Shown here: piece after piece, positions 1 to 5,862 of the stretch
Layout of the letters: each line of letters opens with the position of its first letter
How positions within the stretch are numbered: position 1 is the first letter of the stretch
Origin: a bacterium
GTDB taxonomy: Bacteria > Calditrichota > Calditrichia > RBG-13-44-9 > J042
Assembly: GCA_015494485.1 (NCBI GenBank)
Contig: WGBF01000379.1
Coordinates: 1-5,862, forward strand
Reading direction: 5' to 3'
DNA length: 5,862 bases
Notes under the pieces: generated by a model
Seen by the model: only the letters and a program-made list of their open reading frames with translations
Databases searched by the model: none
Told to the model about the DNA's origin: nothing
Translations under genes and position numbers: made by a program

Positions 1-1
1 G

Positions 2-232
2 GTCCACCTAAACTCAGGGGATGAAAGCTCTCTGGTTCATTGGCAACGGGTGCGATTGGGTAGCAAGATGTTTTTCTCCCTCTTGAAGTTTGCTGCCGGC
101 AATGGTATTCATCCCGTTTTTGTATTCAAAAAAGAGGCATTTCTCTTCAGCGAAATAAAAACCCGGTTGGAAGCACCGAGGCTGTCCGTTACTTTATCGG
201 CTATATGGACGGGATATGAAATGGTCTTATGA
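2..232 (+). CDS. C-terminal end of an upstream gene, possibly a family 2 glycosyltransferase (partial)
   Basis: The frame is open from the left edge of the window to a TGA at 230-232, giving the last 76 codons of a gene whose start lies outside. A GTG at 50 is in this frame, but nothing marks it as a true start, so I read the whole stretch as a gene tail. It begins VHLNSGDESSLVHWQRVRLG, followed by an aromatic and basic stretch (KMFFSLLKFAAGNG) and a hydrophobic end (LSAIWTGYEMVL). The H-x-x-S-G-x-x-S-S pattern followed by a basic helix and a late hydrophobic segment resembles the C-termini of GT2 rhamnosyltransferase-like enzymes, which add sugars to a lipid-linked glycan at the inner membrane. 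That match is from memory of the family, without the catalytic domain, so the function is tentative. The stop overlaps the start of the flippase gene as ATGA, which implies one operon and supports a role in polysaccharide assembly. Confidence 0.7.
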   Translation, partial: VHLNSGDESSLVHWQRVRLGSKMFFSLLKFAAGNGIHPVFVFKKEAFLFSEIKTRLEAPRLSVTLSAIWTGYEMVL

Positions 233-1512
233 GTCAGCGGTTAAATAAAATTATTGGATTTACCTTTCTGGTACAGGTTTTCATCTTCCTGTTTAGTTTA
301 ACCAACAATATTTTGCTTTCCCGATGGTTGGGCCCTTCCAATCTGGGGATGGTGGCGTTGTTTTTTTTGTTTACAGAAGCGGTGCACAAATTTACCAATC
401 TGGGACTGGAAACAGCTTCCGTATATTATTTAAGCAATGGTGAATTCCCCCGGGATCAATTGCTGGGGACGACCTTCATCAACGCCCTGGGGACGGCTGT
501 GTTGGGGAGTATGGTTATTCTGGCTACCATTCACTTCGGTTTCCTGAATCTGTTTTTTGATCCGGACAAAGCAGCAGTTATTCAGCAGGGGATGTGGTGG
601 TGCGTGGCGTTGCTGGTTGCTTATTTGACCTTTGATTACGGCACCAAATTTTTGCTGGGAGAGCAGCGTTTTCGCCGCTACAACGAAATGATGATAACCC
701 GTCCGGTGTTGTTTCTCATTCTGTTGTTAACCGTTTACGGTGCGCATCAGCTAACGGTTCCCCGGGTGCTGGGCATTTACAGCGTTTCCTGGTTCATCCC
801 CGGCGTCGTCATGTGGTTGATGGTTGCGCCTTTTGCATTTGTGTGGAGCGCCAGAATTACCCGTGCAACTGTTCGCTACGGGATTAAAATCATGCTGTCC
901 AATTTGTTAACGTTTCTGAATTACCGGGTGGATGTGTTTTTAGTGGGATTTTTCCTGACTCAGCAATGGGTGGGGCAATATTATGTGGCCTTAATTGTTT
1001 CGGAAAAGTTGTTGTACTTAACCCAGTCCACCAGTACCGTATTTTTCCCCGCCGCATCCCATTCCACCGCGCAACAACAGAAAACACCGCTAATTAATCG
1101 GGTAAACTTTTTGTTTGTTTTACTTGGTGCCACGATTACCGCATTACTGGCGCACTGGTTCATACCTCTGTTGTTCTCCAGCGCCTACCAGAATGCCATT
1201 ACCGCCCTGTTAATTTTACTCCCGGGTGTTGCGGCGTTGACCATCCCCAAAGTGTTATCGGCCGATTTTTCAGCCCGCGGCAAACCCGAAATCCCCCTGT
1301 ACATTGGGGCAGTGAATTTTGTTACCAATCTGGTATTGAATATTATCCTCATTCCGCGGTACGGTATTGAGGGTGCGGCGCTCAGCTCCACGTTGGGGTA
1401 TTTTCTGGCTGCGGGTTTAATCGTGTGGCAGTATCACCGCAGCACGCACACGCCGGTATCGGAAATTTTAATTCCCCGCTGGAGCGACATCCGTCGGGTA
1501 CGGGATGTGTAA
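229..1512 (+). CDS. Polysaccharide flippase (Wzx/RfbX-like, MOP superfamily)
   Basis: A 427-residue integral membrane protein, the usual length for O-antigen or exopolysaccharide flippases, which move undecaprenyl-linked sugar units from the inner to the outer leaflet of the cytoplasmic membrane. Hydrophobic segments fall roughly at residues 7-30, 38-50, 80-110, 122-135, 158-172, 180-206, 220-243, 250-265, 292-315, 322-340, 355-375 and 382-400, about twelve in all. Family-like features are NNILLSRWLGPSNLG near the N-terminus (26-40), the basic segment RYGIKIMLSNLL opening the second half (216-227), the hydrophobic run following FSSAY (316-320), and IPRYGIEGAALSSTLGY (375-391). The ATG is chosen because it overlaps the stop of the preceding gene as ATGA. 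No strong Shine-Dalgarno stands before it, so translation is probably coupled to the upstream gene. The cytoplasmic tail is short and basic. Which glycan it carries cannot be told from here; a lipid II or teichoic-type flippase is less likely given the neighbour. Confidence 0.9.
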   Translation: MSQRLNKIIGFTFLVQVFIFLFSLTNNILLSRWLGPSNLGMVALFFLFTEAVHKFTNLGLETASVYYLSNGEFPRDQLLGTTFINALGTAVLGSMVILATIHFGFLNLFFDPDKAAVIQQGMWWCVALLVAYLTFDYGTKFLLGEQRFRRYNEMMITRPVLFLILLLTVYGAHQLTVPRVLGIYSVSWFIPGVVMWLMVAPFAFVWSARITRATVRYGIKIMLSNLLTFLNYRVDVFLVGFFLTQQWVGQYYVALIVSEKLLYLTQSTSTVFFPAASHSTAQQQKTPLINRVNFLFVLLGATITALLAHWFIPLLFSSAYQNAITALLILLPGVAALTIPKVLSADFSARGKPEIPLYIGAVNFVTNLVLNIILIPRYGIEGAALSSTLGYFLAAGLIVWQYHRSTHTPVSEILIPRWSDIRRVRDV

Positions 1513-1695
1513 CGGGTAGAAGCAGAACATTTTGTCTCATGTTTAGGGGCAATGTGTTTCTGGGAATTTCGGGAATGAAAAGGCTGAGACTGGTGCGATT
1601 CCAAGAAGAAAACCGGCGATGCCTACGTTAAACCACCTGAACGCTTCCGGAAATTATCTGAATATCGCAATTCTGAATCCCATGAACGACAATAA
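1513..1695 (+). other. Apparently non-coding 3' tail of the flippase transcript
   Basis: This stretch of about 180 nt between the flippase stop and the terminator hairpin holds no ORF I can support. A reading frame of about 45 codons from the ATG at 1619 runs straight through the terminator hairpin and ends at about 1756, inside the convergent gene, with no Shine-Dalgarno, so I do not call it. A short direct repeat, GGGAAT, occurs twice at 1562-1576. The stretch is longer than a 3' tail needs to be, but I see no gene remnant or known RNA fold in it. Confidence 0.5.
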
Positions 1696-1726
1696 AAAAG
1701 GCTGCGGCATGTTACCGCAGCCTTTT
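1696..1726. terminator. Bidirectional intrinsic terminator between convergent genes
   Basis: A perfect 12-bp inverted repeat: AAAAGGCTGCGG (1696-1707) pairs with CCGCAGCCTTTT (1715-1726) around a 7-nt loop. Read on the - strand the GC-rich stem is followed by six Ts and then ATT, a classic rho-independent terminator placed just past the stop of the M16 gene ending at 1750. Read on the + strand it is followed by four Ts and then GG, a weaker but usable terminator for the polysaccharide transcript. Its place between two converging genes fits shared use. Confidence 0.9.
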
Positions 1727-1749
1727 GGCGTTTCTACTGTAAACCCATG

Positions 1750-3303
1750 TTATTGAAAGACCTTTTCGATCGGAATAATCTCCACATGTTCCGGTTTTAC
1801 GTGGAGCGGATAGGTGGCAATTTCTTTATCCTCTTCCAGAATTTCCGCTGGTTTGGGGGTGGGGTATTGAATGGGAGAGGGTTCATTGTTTACCAGAACC
1901 TGTTTTAACTTTTCCGGTTCATTGGTAACAAAAACGGCCTTAATGTTCTGATATTGCAGGTATTTTTTAATGGCGGCGTTCACTTCGGCCAGGGTTAATT
2001 CATCCATTTTCTGTCGGAAGATTTTCAAAAAGTTTCCCTGAATGCCGTAAAAGGCGTCATCCATGGCATAGCCCAGCTTCATCATGGTGGTGGGGGCGTA
2101 ATGCAGGGAGTAGTTCTTTAAAAACCGCCGGGTCAAATCAAATTCTTCCTGGGTAAGGCCGTTGTCCACCATTTTTTGCAATTCCCGCAACGCAGCGCGG
2201 TTGGCAAACACGCGGGCGTAATTGGGCACGGGCCGGATCCAGATTTGAAAAATTTGATGGTGCCGGGCCACATTGGGTGGTGGAAACCGGCGCCGTCCCC
2301 CGTTGGGGAAATGTTCAATGTAGGCATAATCGCCATAATTTAAGCCCCGTTTTTCCCGAATGACCTGATACAGGTGCGAGCTGGAATTGCGATGTTCCCC
2401 CAGCCAGGAGCGGGCAACAGAAAGGGCATAAAAATCGGGATTGGCGCGGGTAATATGAATGGGGTATCCGAAACTGATGGCAGTAGCGTTGGCCTTTTTG
2501 CTAATAATGCGCACATGCATGCCCTCGAACGGTGGGGGGGTAATGTTGGTAACGCGGGAGGGTGTTCCCTTGGGCAAACGGGTAAAATCCGCTACATACG
2601 TGTTCTTAAAGCTGGCATCGTATCCGCCGCCAAGACCCAGAATTAAATTGGCCTGGGTGTAATGCTGGCGGTAGAATTGTTTTACATCCTCCAGGGTAAT
2701 GTTTTGTAAACTGGAAATGTGGCCTTCTTCCAGATGCCCGTAGGGTGTGCCTTCGAAAATATATTCGTACAGCACCTCTTTGCCCAGTTCTTCATCATTG
2801 GCAAAGCGGAGGATGTTCTGCACGTAATTGAGCATTTCGCTTTTTACCCGCTGAAAATCCTGTTCATTAAAGGCGGGTTCAAAAATAACTTCTTTGAACA
2901 ATTTGTAATAGTCGGCCAGGTTATCCTTGTGCACCCGACCGGAAATGACGGTCATTTCCTTATCAACCTGATAGGAAATGCCGGCGGCCATGGGATAAAA
3001 CAGGTCCAGAAGGGCTTCGTAGGAGTGCTGCCGGGTACTCCCATTGGCCAGCAGTGCGGCGGTAAGGGCTGCCAGACCTTCTTTCCCTTTGGGGTCGTTT
3101 TGGGAACCTACCGTGAACAGCACCCGAAAGGAGATGGTAGGATCATCGCTGACCGGTAAAGTTACTACCTGAAACGACGGTTTGGGATTTTCCGCTTTCA
3201 TGGTTTGTGACGTTTCCGGGTAGTTTTTGGTTACGGATGCGCATTGAAACAGCGCAGTTGAAATAACGAATGTGAATATGATGATGGTGAGTTTGGCGTT
3301 CAT
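1750..3303 (-). CDS. M16 peptidase-like subunit without zinc site (inactive partner, probable lipoprotein)
   Basis: A 517-residue protein of the M16B (insulinase/processing-peptidase) fold, with two M16 domains at about 45-225 and 255-460. Where active members have H-x-x-E-H, this one reads GLAALTAALLANGST (76-90), so the ligand positions are Ala79, Ala82 and Ala83. The expected third zinc ligand, Glu, is also missing (about Tyr160). In the second domain it keeps REKRGLNY (Arg316, Tyr323), the Arg/Tyr pair that binds the substrate backbone in M16B enzymes. It should therefore be the substrate-binding half of a heterodimer with the zinc-bearing subunit encoded just upstream. The N-terminus has a hydrophobic segment (4-19) ending LFQC; Cys21 could be lipidated, though Gln before the Cys departs from the usual lipobox. 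A Pro-rich, acidic tail follows residue 461. The ATG overlaps the previous stop as TAATG and has its own strong Shine-Dalgarno. An independent chaperone-like role is possible but less likely. Confidence 0.93.
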   Translation of the reverse strand: MNAKLTIIIFTFVISTALFQCASVTKNYPETSQTMKAENPKPSFQVVTLPVSDDPTISFRVLFTVGSQNDPKGKEGLAALTAALLANGSTRQHSYEALLDLFYPMAAGISYQVDKEMTVISGRVHKDNLADYYKLFKEVIFEPAFNEQDFQRVKSEMLNYVQNILRFANDEELGKEVLYEYIFEGTPYGHLEEGHISSLQNITLEDVKQFYRQHYTQANLILGLGGGYDASFKNTYVADFTRLPKGTPSRVTNITPPPFEGMHVRIISKKANATAISFGYPIHITRANPDFYALSVARSWLGEHRNSSSHLYQVIREKRGLNYGDYAYIEHFPNGGRRRFPPPNVARHHQIFQIWIRPVPNYARVFANRAALRELQKMVDNGLTQEEFDLTRRFLKNYSLHYAPTTMMKLGYAMDDAFYGIQGNFLKIFRQKMDELTLAEVNAAIKKYLQYQNIKAVFVTNEPEKLKQVLVNNEPSPIQYPTPKPAEILEEDKEIATYPLHVKPEHVEIIPIEKVFQ

Positions 3304-4637
3304 TATTGGTCCCCCTTCAAAATAATGATTGTCCGGTGTTTTTGCACAAAATAATGCCGCGCGGCGGCCCGGATGTCTTCCGGTGTGAGTTGGGCAATGG
3401 TGTCATATAAAATATTCACCGCATTCAAATCGGCTGTAAGCGCAATTAAGCGGGCCAGGTTACCGGCCACCTTGGCAGGGGTGTCCAGATTCATTAGAAA
3501 CGCATAGCGGGTATGTTTTTTCTCCCGTTCCAGTTTTTCCGCCGGCACCAGTTCGGTTTTAAATTTTTCTACGGTGGCGTCAATGGCGTTCTGCACCGCC
3601 GGGATGTCTTCTTCCCGTTTAACCATGGCAAAAATGGTAAGCAATTTGGGATCCCGGTTAAAGCCAAAATCCGGTTCCAGCGCCTGTACTTTTTGCTCCC
3701 GAATGACAAGTTGTTTGTACAGGTCGCTGGTTTGACCAAATGCCAGATTCCCCAGCAGGTACGATGCTGCGACCATTTTGTTGGCCGGATCAAAAGCATC
3801 GCCCTTGTAGGCAACGGCCAGAATAGGAAGGGTTTTCCCGTGGTAGGTGACCTCCTTCACCCGTTCCCCCTGTTGTTCCGGTTCGGGGGTAATTTTGGGA
3901 GGGACGTAGCCCGGTTGCCAGTTTCCATAATATTTCTGGATCAGGGCCTTGGTTTTGGCCACATCAATGTTACCAACAATTAACAGTACCACATTTTCCG
4001 GGCGGTAATACCGTTTGAAAAAGCTTTTGCTGTATTCATAGCCCTCCGGCATGGCTTTAATATCTTCCTCAAAACCAATGGTGGTGTGTTTGTAGGTGTG
4101 CTTGTTGAATGCCGTGTTTAACAGCGCTTCGTACAGCACCGACCAGGGGCTGACCCGTGATTTGCGGTATTCCCCGTACACCGCACCGGCTTCCGTTTTA
4201 AACGCCAGTTCGTCGTAAAATAAATTTTGAAAGCGGTCGCTTTCCAGATCCATTACTTTTTCCAGATACTCGCCGGGCGTGACCATATAGTAACAGGTGT
4301 AGTCATCGGTGGTGTAGGCATTGGCATCAGCGCCCATTTCTGTTACCATTTTGTCGTACACGTCCGCAGGATACCGCTTGGTTCCCCGAAACATCATGTG
4401 TTCAAAAAAATGGGCAAATCCGCTTTTGCCCGGTTCCCATTCATCCCGACTACCGGTTCGCACGATGGAATAATAGGCAATCAGTTCTGTGCCTTCCATG
4501 GGAATCAGGATGGCTTTTAAGCCATTGGGCAATTGATATGTTTCATATTTATAGGGAAAGAACCCATTTGCTGCGGCGTTCATCCATACGCCTCCTAAAA
4601 GCATGATGAACATGGAAATGAACCAGACTCGTTTCAT
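3303..4637 (-). CDS. M16 zinc metallopeptidase, catalytic subunit (insulinase family, secreted)
   Basis: A 444-residue M16B peptidase, typical length for a two-domain half-enzyme. A signal peptide is visible: basic MKR, a hydrophobic core (about 4-18) and an AxA-type cleavage site at NAAANG (20-25), so it acts in the periplasm. The first domain carries the inverted zinc motif HFFEH (His76, Glu79, His80), with Glu156 as third ligand and Glu149 seven residues before it, as in pitrilysin-type enzymes. Other family signatures are LPNGLKAILIP (36-46), GSRDE (62-66), RGTKRYP (84-90), and YYRPENVVLLIVGNID (210-225). In the second domain the Arg of the Arg/Tyr substrate motif is present (Arg313) but the Tyr position is Leu320, so substrate gripping is probably supplied by the partner encoded directly downstream. 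Families of this type degrade or process peptides; the substrate here is unknown. The ATG is supported by AAGAGG five bases upstream. It follows the kinase gene after 99 nt on the same strand. Confidence 0.95.
   Translation of the reverse strand: MKRVWFISMFIMLLGGVWMNAAANGFFPYKYETYQLPNGLKAILIPMEGTELIAYYSIVRTGSRDEWEPGKSGFAHFFEHMMFRGTKRYPADVYDKMVTEMGADANAYTTDDYTCYYMVTPGEYLEKVMDLESDRFQNLFYDELAFKTEAGAVYGEYRKSRVSPWSVLYEALLNTAFNKHTYKHTTIGFEEDIKAMPEGYEYSKSFFKRYYRPENVVLLIVGNIDVAKTKALIQKYYGNWQPGYVPPKITPEPEQQGERVKEVTYHGKTLPILAVAYKGDAFDPANKMVAASYLLGNLAFGQTSDLYKQLVIREQKVQALEPDFGFNRDPKLLTIFAMVKREEDIPAVQNAIDATVEKFKTELVPAEKLEREKKHTRYAFLMNLDTPAKVAGNLARLIALTADLNAVNILYDTIAQLTPEDIRAAARHYFVQKHRTIIILKGDQ
3310..3317 (-). 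promoter_or_regulatory. Ribosome binding site of the inactive M16 subunit, inside the preceding gene
   Basis: Read on the - strand, AAGGGGGA lies six bases before the ATG at 3303. It is formed by the Lys-Gly-Asp codons at the very end of the catalytic subunit, whose TAA shares its last base with the ATG. The strong site fixes this start and lets ribosomes finishing the first subunit begin the second, which suits production of two partners in matched amounts. Confidence 0.8.
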
Positions 4638-4736
4638 TGTGACCTCTTTTTATATGGTTTACAAACATTTATGCAGGAAATTTAGAAGACAAAGGGTGCA
4701 GATTCCAGAGAAGATAAAAATTGCTATTGGGGATTA
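4638..4736 (-). other. Intergenic gap between kinase and M16 pair
   Basis: These 99 A+T-rich bases separate the kinase stop from the M16 start. I see no terminator hairpin behind the kinase and no promoter with well-spaced -35 and -10 boxes. CATAAA and TATAAA words are present on the - strand but lack a convincing partner. A small imperfect palindrome, GTTT-AC-AAAC, sits at 4657-4666 and could be an operator half-site pair or chance. Whether the protease genes have their own promoter here or read through from the kinase is undecided. Confidence 0.4.
4643..4648 (-). promoter_or_regulatory. Ribosome binding site of the catalytic M16 subunit
   Basis: Read on the - strand, AAGAGG is followed by five bases (TCACA) and then the ATG at 4637. 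It is a good match to the anti-Shine-Dalgarno consensus at normal spacing. It selects this Met, which also gives a well-formed signal peptide. Confidence 0.8.
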
Positions 4737-5862
4737 TTAAGCTTGGCGTTTATTCAGCAGTTGCCGGATTAACAATGCCAGTTCCTTGGGGGAAAAGGGT
4801 TTGGAGATGAAGTGATCAATGCCCATCTCATTGGCCTGGGTGGCGGTGATTTTTTCGCTGTAACCGGTGGTAAGGATGATGGGAATGTGCGGATTGATTT
4901 TACGGACAGATTCGGTCAGCTGGGCGCCAGTCATTCCCGGCATGGTCATATCGGTGATGATGAGGTCAAATGCAGATGGGGTTTTTCGAAATGCTTCCAG
5001 GGCCTCGGTCGGGCTCATGAACGTGATCACCCGGTACCCCAACCGTTCCAGAATATTTTTCCCCAATTCGGTAATGGCGGGTTCATCGTCCACAAACAAA
5101 ATGGTTTCCGTACCTGTGGGCAATTGATGCGGTTGTTTTTGCGGAGTGGAAGCGGCATTGGAAATAGCCGGGAGGTACACGTTGAACTCCGCTCCCTTGC
5201 CCGGTTCGCTGTAAACGGTAATGGTACCACCCATGGATGTCACAATACCGTGAACTGTAGCCAGGCCCAGACCGGTACCTTTCTCCTGGCTTTTGGTGGT
5301 AAAATACGGTTCAAATATTTTTTCCTGAATTTCGGGGGGAATGCCCACCCCGGTGTCAATCACGGAAATTTTAACATATTTTCCGGGTCGTAAATGGTAA
5401 TACCGGGCTTCGTCGTCTTTCGAAATGGTTACTTGCTCCAGACGAATGGTTAAACGCCCTCCGTGCGGCATGGCTTGATAGGCATTGGTACATAGGTTCA
5501 TGAGCACCTGGTGGATTTCAACCGGATCGGCATTCACGTGAATGCTTATTCTGCGAATATCGGCAACAATTTCAATGGTGCTGGGAATGGTGGCCCGCAG
5601 TAACTTGAGCACTTCTTTGACAATGGGTGTTATTTCAATAGCACGGCGTTCCAGGGTGCTTTGTCGGCTGAACGCCAGAATTTGTTTGATGAGATCTTTG
5701 GCCCGTTGACCGGCTTTGTAAATTTGTTCCAGTTGCGTGTGAAGTACACTTTCCGGCGGGGTACTGAGCAGGGCCAATTCGGTATACCCCAGAAGAGGGG
5801 TTAAGATATTATTGAAATCGTGGGCAATACCGCCAGCCAGGGTGCCAATGGCTTCCATTTTC
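4737..5862 (-). CDS. Hybrid sensor histidine kinase with C-terminal receiver domain (5' end outside window)
   Basis: The last 374 complete codons of a longer gene. The Met at 5858 is internal, since KMEAIGTLAGGIAHDFNN is the standard H-box and the frame stays open to the window edge; the sensor part is missing. Counting from that Met, the phosphoacceptor is His13 within HDFNN (HPK4-type HisKA, about 1-70). The ATP-binding domain follows: N-box NLCTNA (121-126), DTGVG (168-172), FEPYFTTK (182-189) and GTGLGL (194-199). After a linker at about 232-250 comes a receiver domain (251-370) with acidic pair Asp257/Asp258, phosphoacceptor Asp303, Thr331 and Lys353. All key residues are intact, so autophosphorylation and transfer to the receiver should work. 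There is no output domain after the receiver, so the signal probably goes on through a phosphotransfer protein or the receiver acts as a phosphate sink. The ligand is unknown, and no response regulator or Hpt gene is in view. Confidence 0.95.
   Translation of the reverse strand, partial: KMEAIGTLAGGIAHDFNNILTPLLGYTELALLSTPPESVLHTQLEQIYKAGQRAKDLIKQILAFSRQSTLERRAIEITPIVKEVLKLLRATIPSTIEIVADIRRISIHVNADPVEIHQVLMNLCTNAYQAMPHGGRLTIRLEQVTISKDDEARYYHLRPGKYVKISVIDTGVGIPPEIQEKIFEPYFTTKSQEKGTGLGLATVHGIVTSMGGTITVYSEPGKGAEFNVYLPAISNAASTPQKQPHQLPTGTETILFVDDEPAITELGKNILERLGYRVITFMSPTEALEAFRKTPSAFDLIITDMTMPGMTGAQLTESVRKINPHIPIILTTGYSEKITATQANEMGIDHFISKPFSPKELALLIRQLLNKRQA

Noticed and set aside
1425..1631. 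A + strand reading frame of 68 codons overlapping the end of the flippase gene.
   Set aside because: Most of it is out of frame inside the well-supported flippase gene, its composition is not protein-like, and it has no ribosome binding site.
1594..1640. GTGCGA followed by AACCGG, resembling fragments of group II intron ends.
   Set aside because: There is no reverse transcriptase, domain V hairpin or matching boundary; the similarity is a few short words.
1582..1645. TPP-riboswitch-like words: GGCTGAGA at 1582-1589 and ACCTGA at 1635-1640.
   Set aside because: They are about 45 nt apart instead of the usual dozen or so, the GGATAAT and GCGTAGGG parts are absent, and the stretch follows the flippase gene without any thiamine gene downstream.
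2534..2540. Homopolymer runs inside genes (seven G at 2534-2540; seven A at 4404-4410 within the HFFEH codons) as possible phase-variation switches.
   Set aside because: Seven bases is short for slippage-driven switching, both frames are intact, and the runs are explained by Pro-Pro and Phe-Phe codons.
2719..3159. A long + strand open frame (146 codons) opposite the inactive M16 gene, with similar long frames opposite the catalytic M16 gene (3513-3983) and the kinase (4812-5393).
   Set aside because: All are antisense to strongly supported genes with recognisable domains, have low-complexity Phe/Gly/His-rich translations, and arise from codon bias on the other strand.
4651..4730. Possible sigma-70 promoter for the M16 pair on the - strand, using CATAAA or TATAAA as -10.
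   Set aside because: No -35 word stands at acceptable spacing, and the TATAAA option almost overlaps the ribosome binding site. A Bacteroidetes-type TAnnTTTG box is approached but not matched.

Overview
The window carries the 3' end of a surface-polysaccharide gene cluster on the + strand. It converges on a - strand block holding a two-subunit M16 (insulinase-type) peptidase and a hybrid histidine kinase. G+C looks to be near 50% by eye and codon use looks even across the genes. The M16 pair, with an apparent lipoprotein as its inactive subunit, and the HDFNN-type kinase ending in a receiver domain suggest a Gram-negative bacterium. An FCB-group or Calditrichota/KSB1-like lineage is my best guess, but this is style-based inference and no marker gene settles it.

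Layout. Positions 2-232 (+) are the last 76 codons of a gene entering from the left, possibly a family 2 glycosyltransferase. It overlaps by ATGA a complete MOP-superfamily polysaccharide flippase (229-1512, +). About 180 nt of apparently non-coding DNA follow, then a strong hairpin at 1696-1726 with T-runs on both sides, which serves as a bidirectional terminator for the two converging units.

On the - strand, read right to left, come three genes. The first is the 3' part of a hybrid histidine kinase (5862-4737; HisKA, HATPase_c and REC, with the sensor part outside the window). After a 99-nt gap comes the zinc-bearing M16 peptidase subunit (4637-3303, signal peptide, HFFEH). It overlaps by TAATG the second M16 subunit (3303-1750), which has lost every zinc ligand but keeps the Arg/Tyr substrate-binding motif.

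How the genes work together. The glycosyltransferase-like tail and flippase probably belong to one pathway, assembly and export of lipid-linked glycan units. The two M16 proteins almost certainly form one heteromeric periplasmic protease: each holds what the other lacks. The kinase may or may not be transcribed with the protease; I see no terminator between them and no convincing promoter. I found no mobile element, CRISPR array, tRNA or rRNA. The most interesting feature is the clean split of catalytic and substrate-binding motifs in the M16 pair. It matches known biology and is not a new system.
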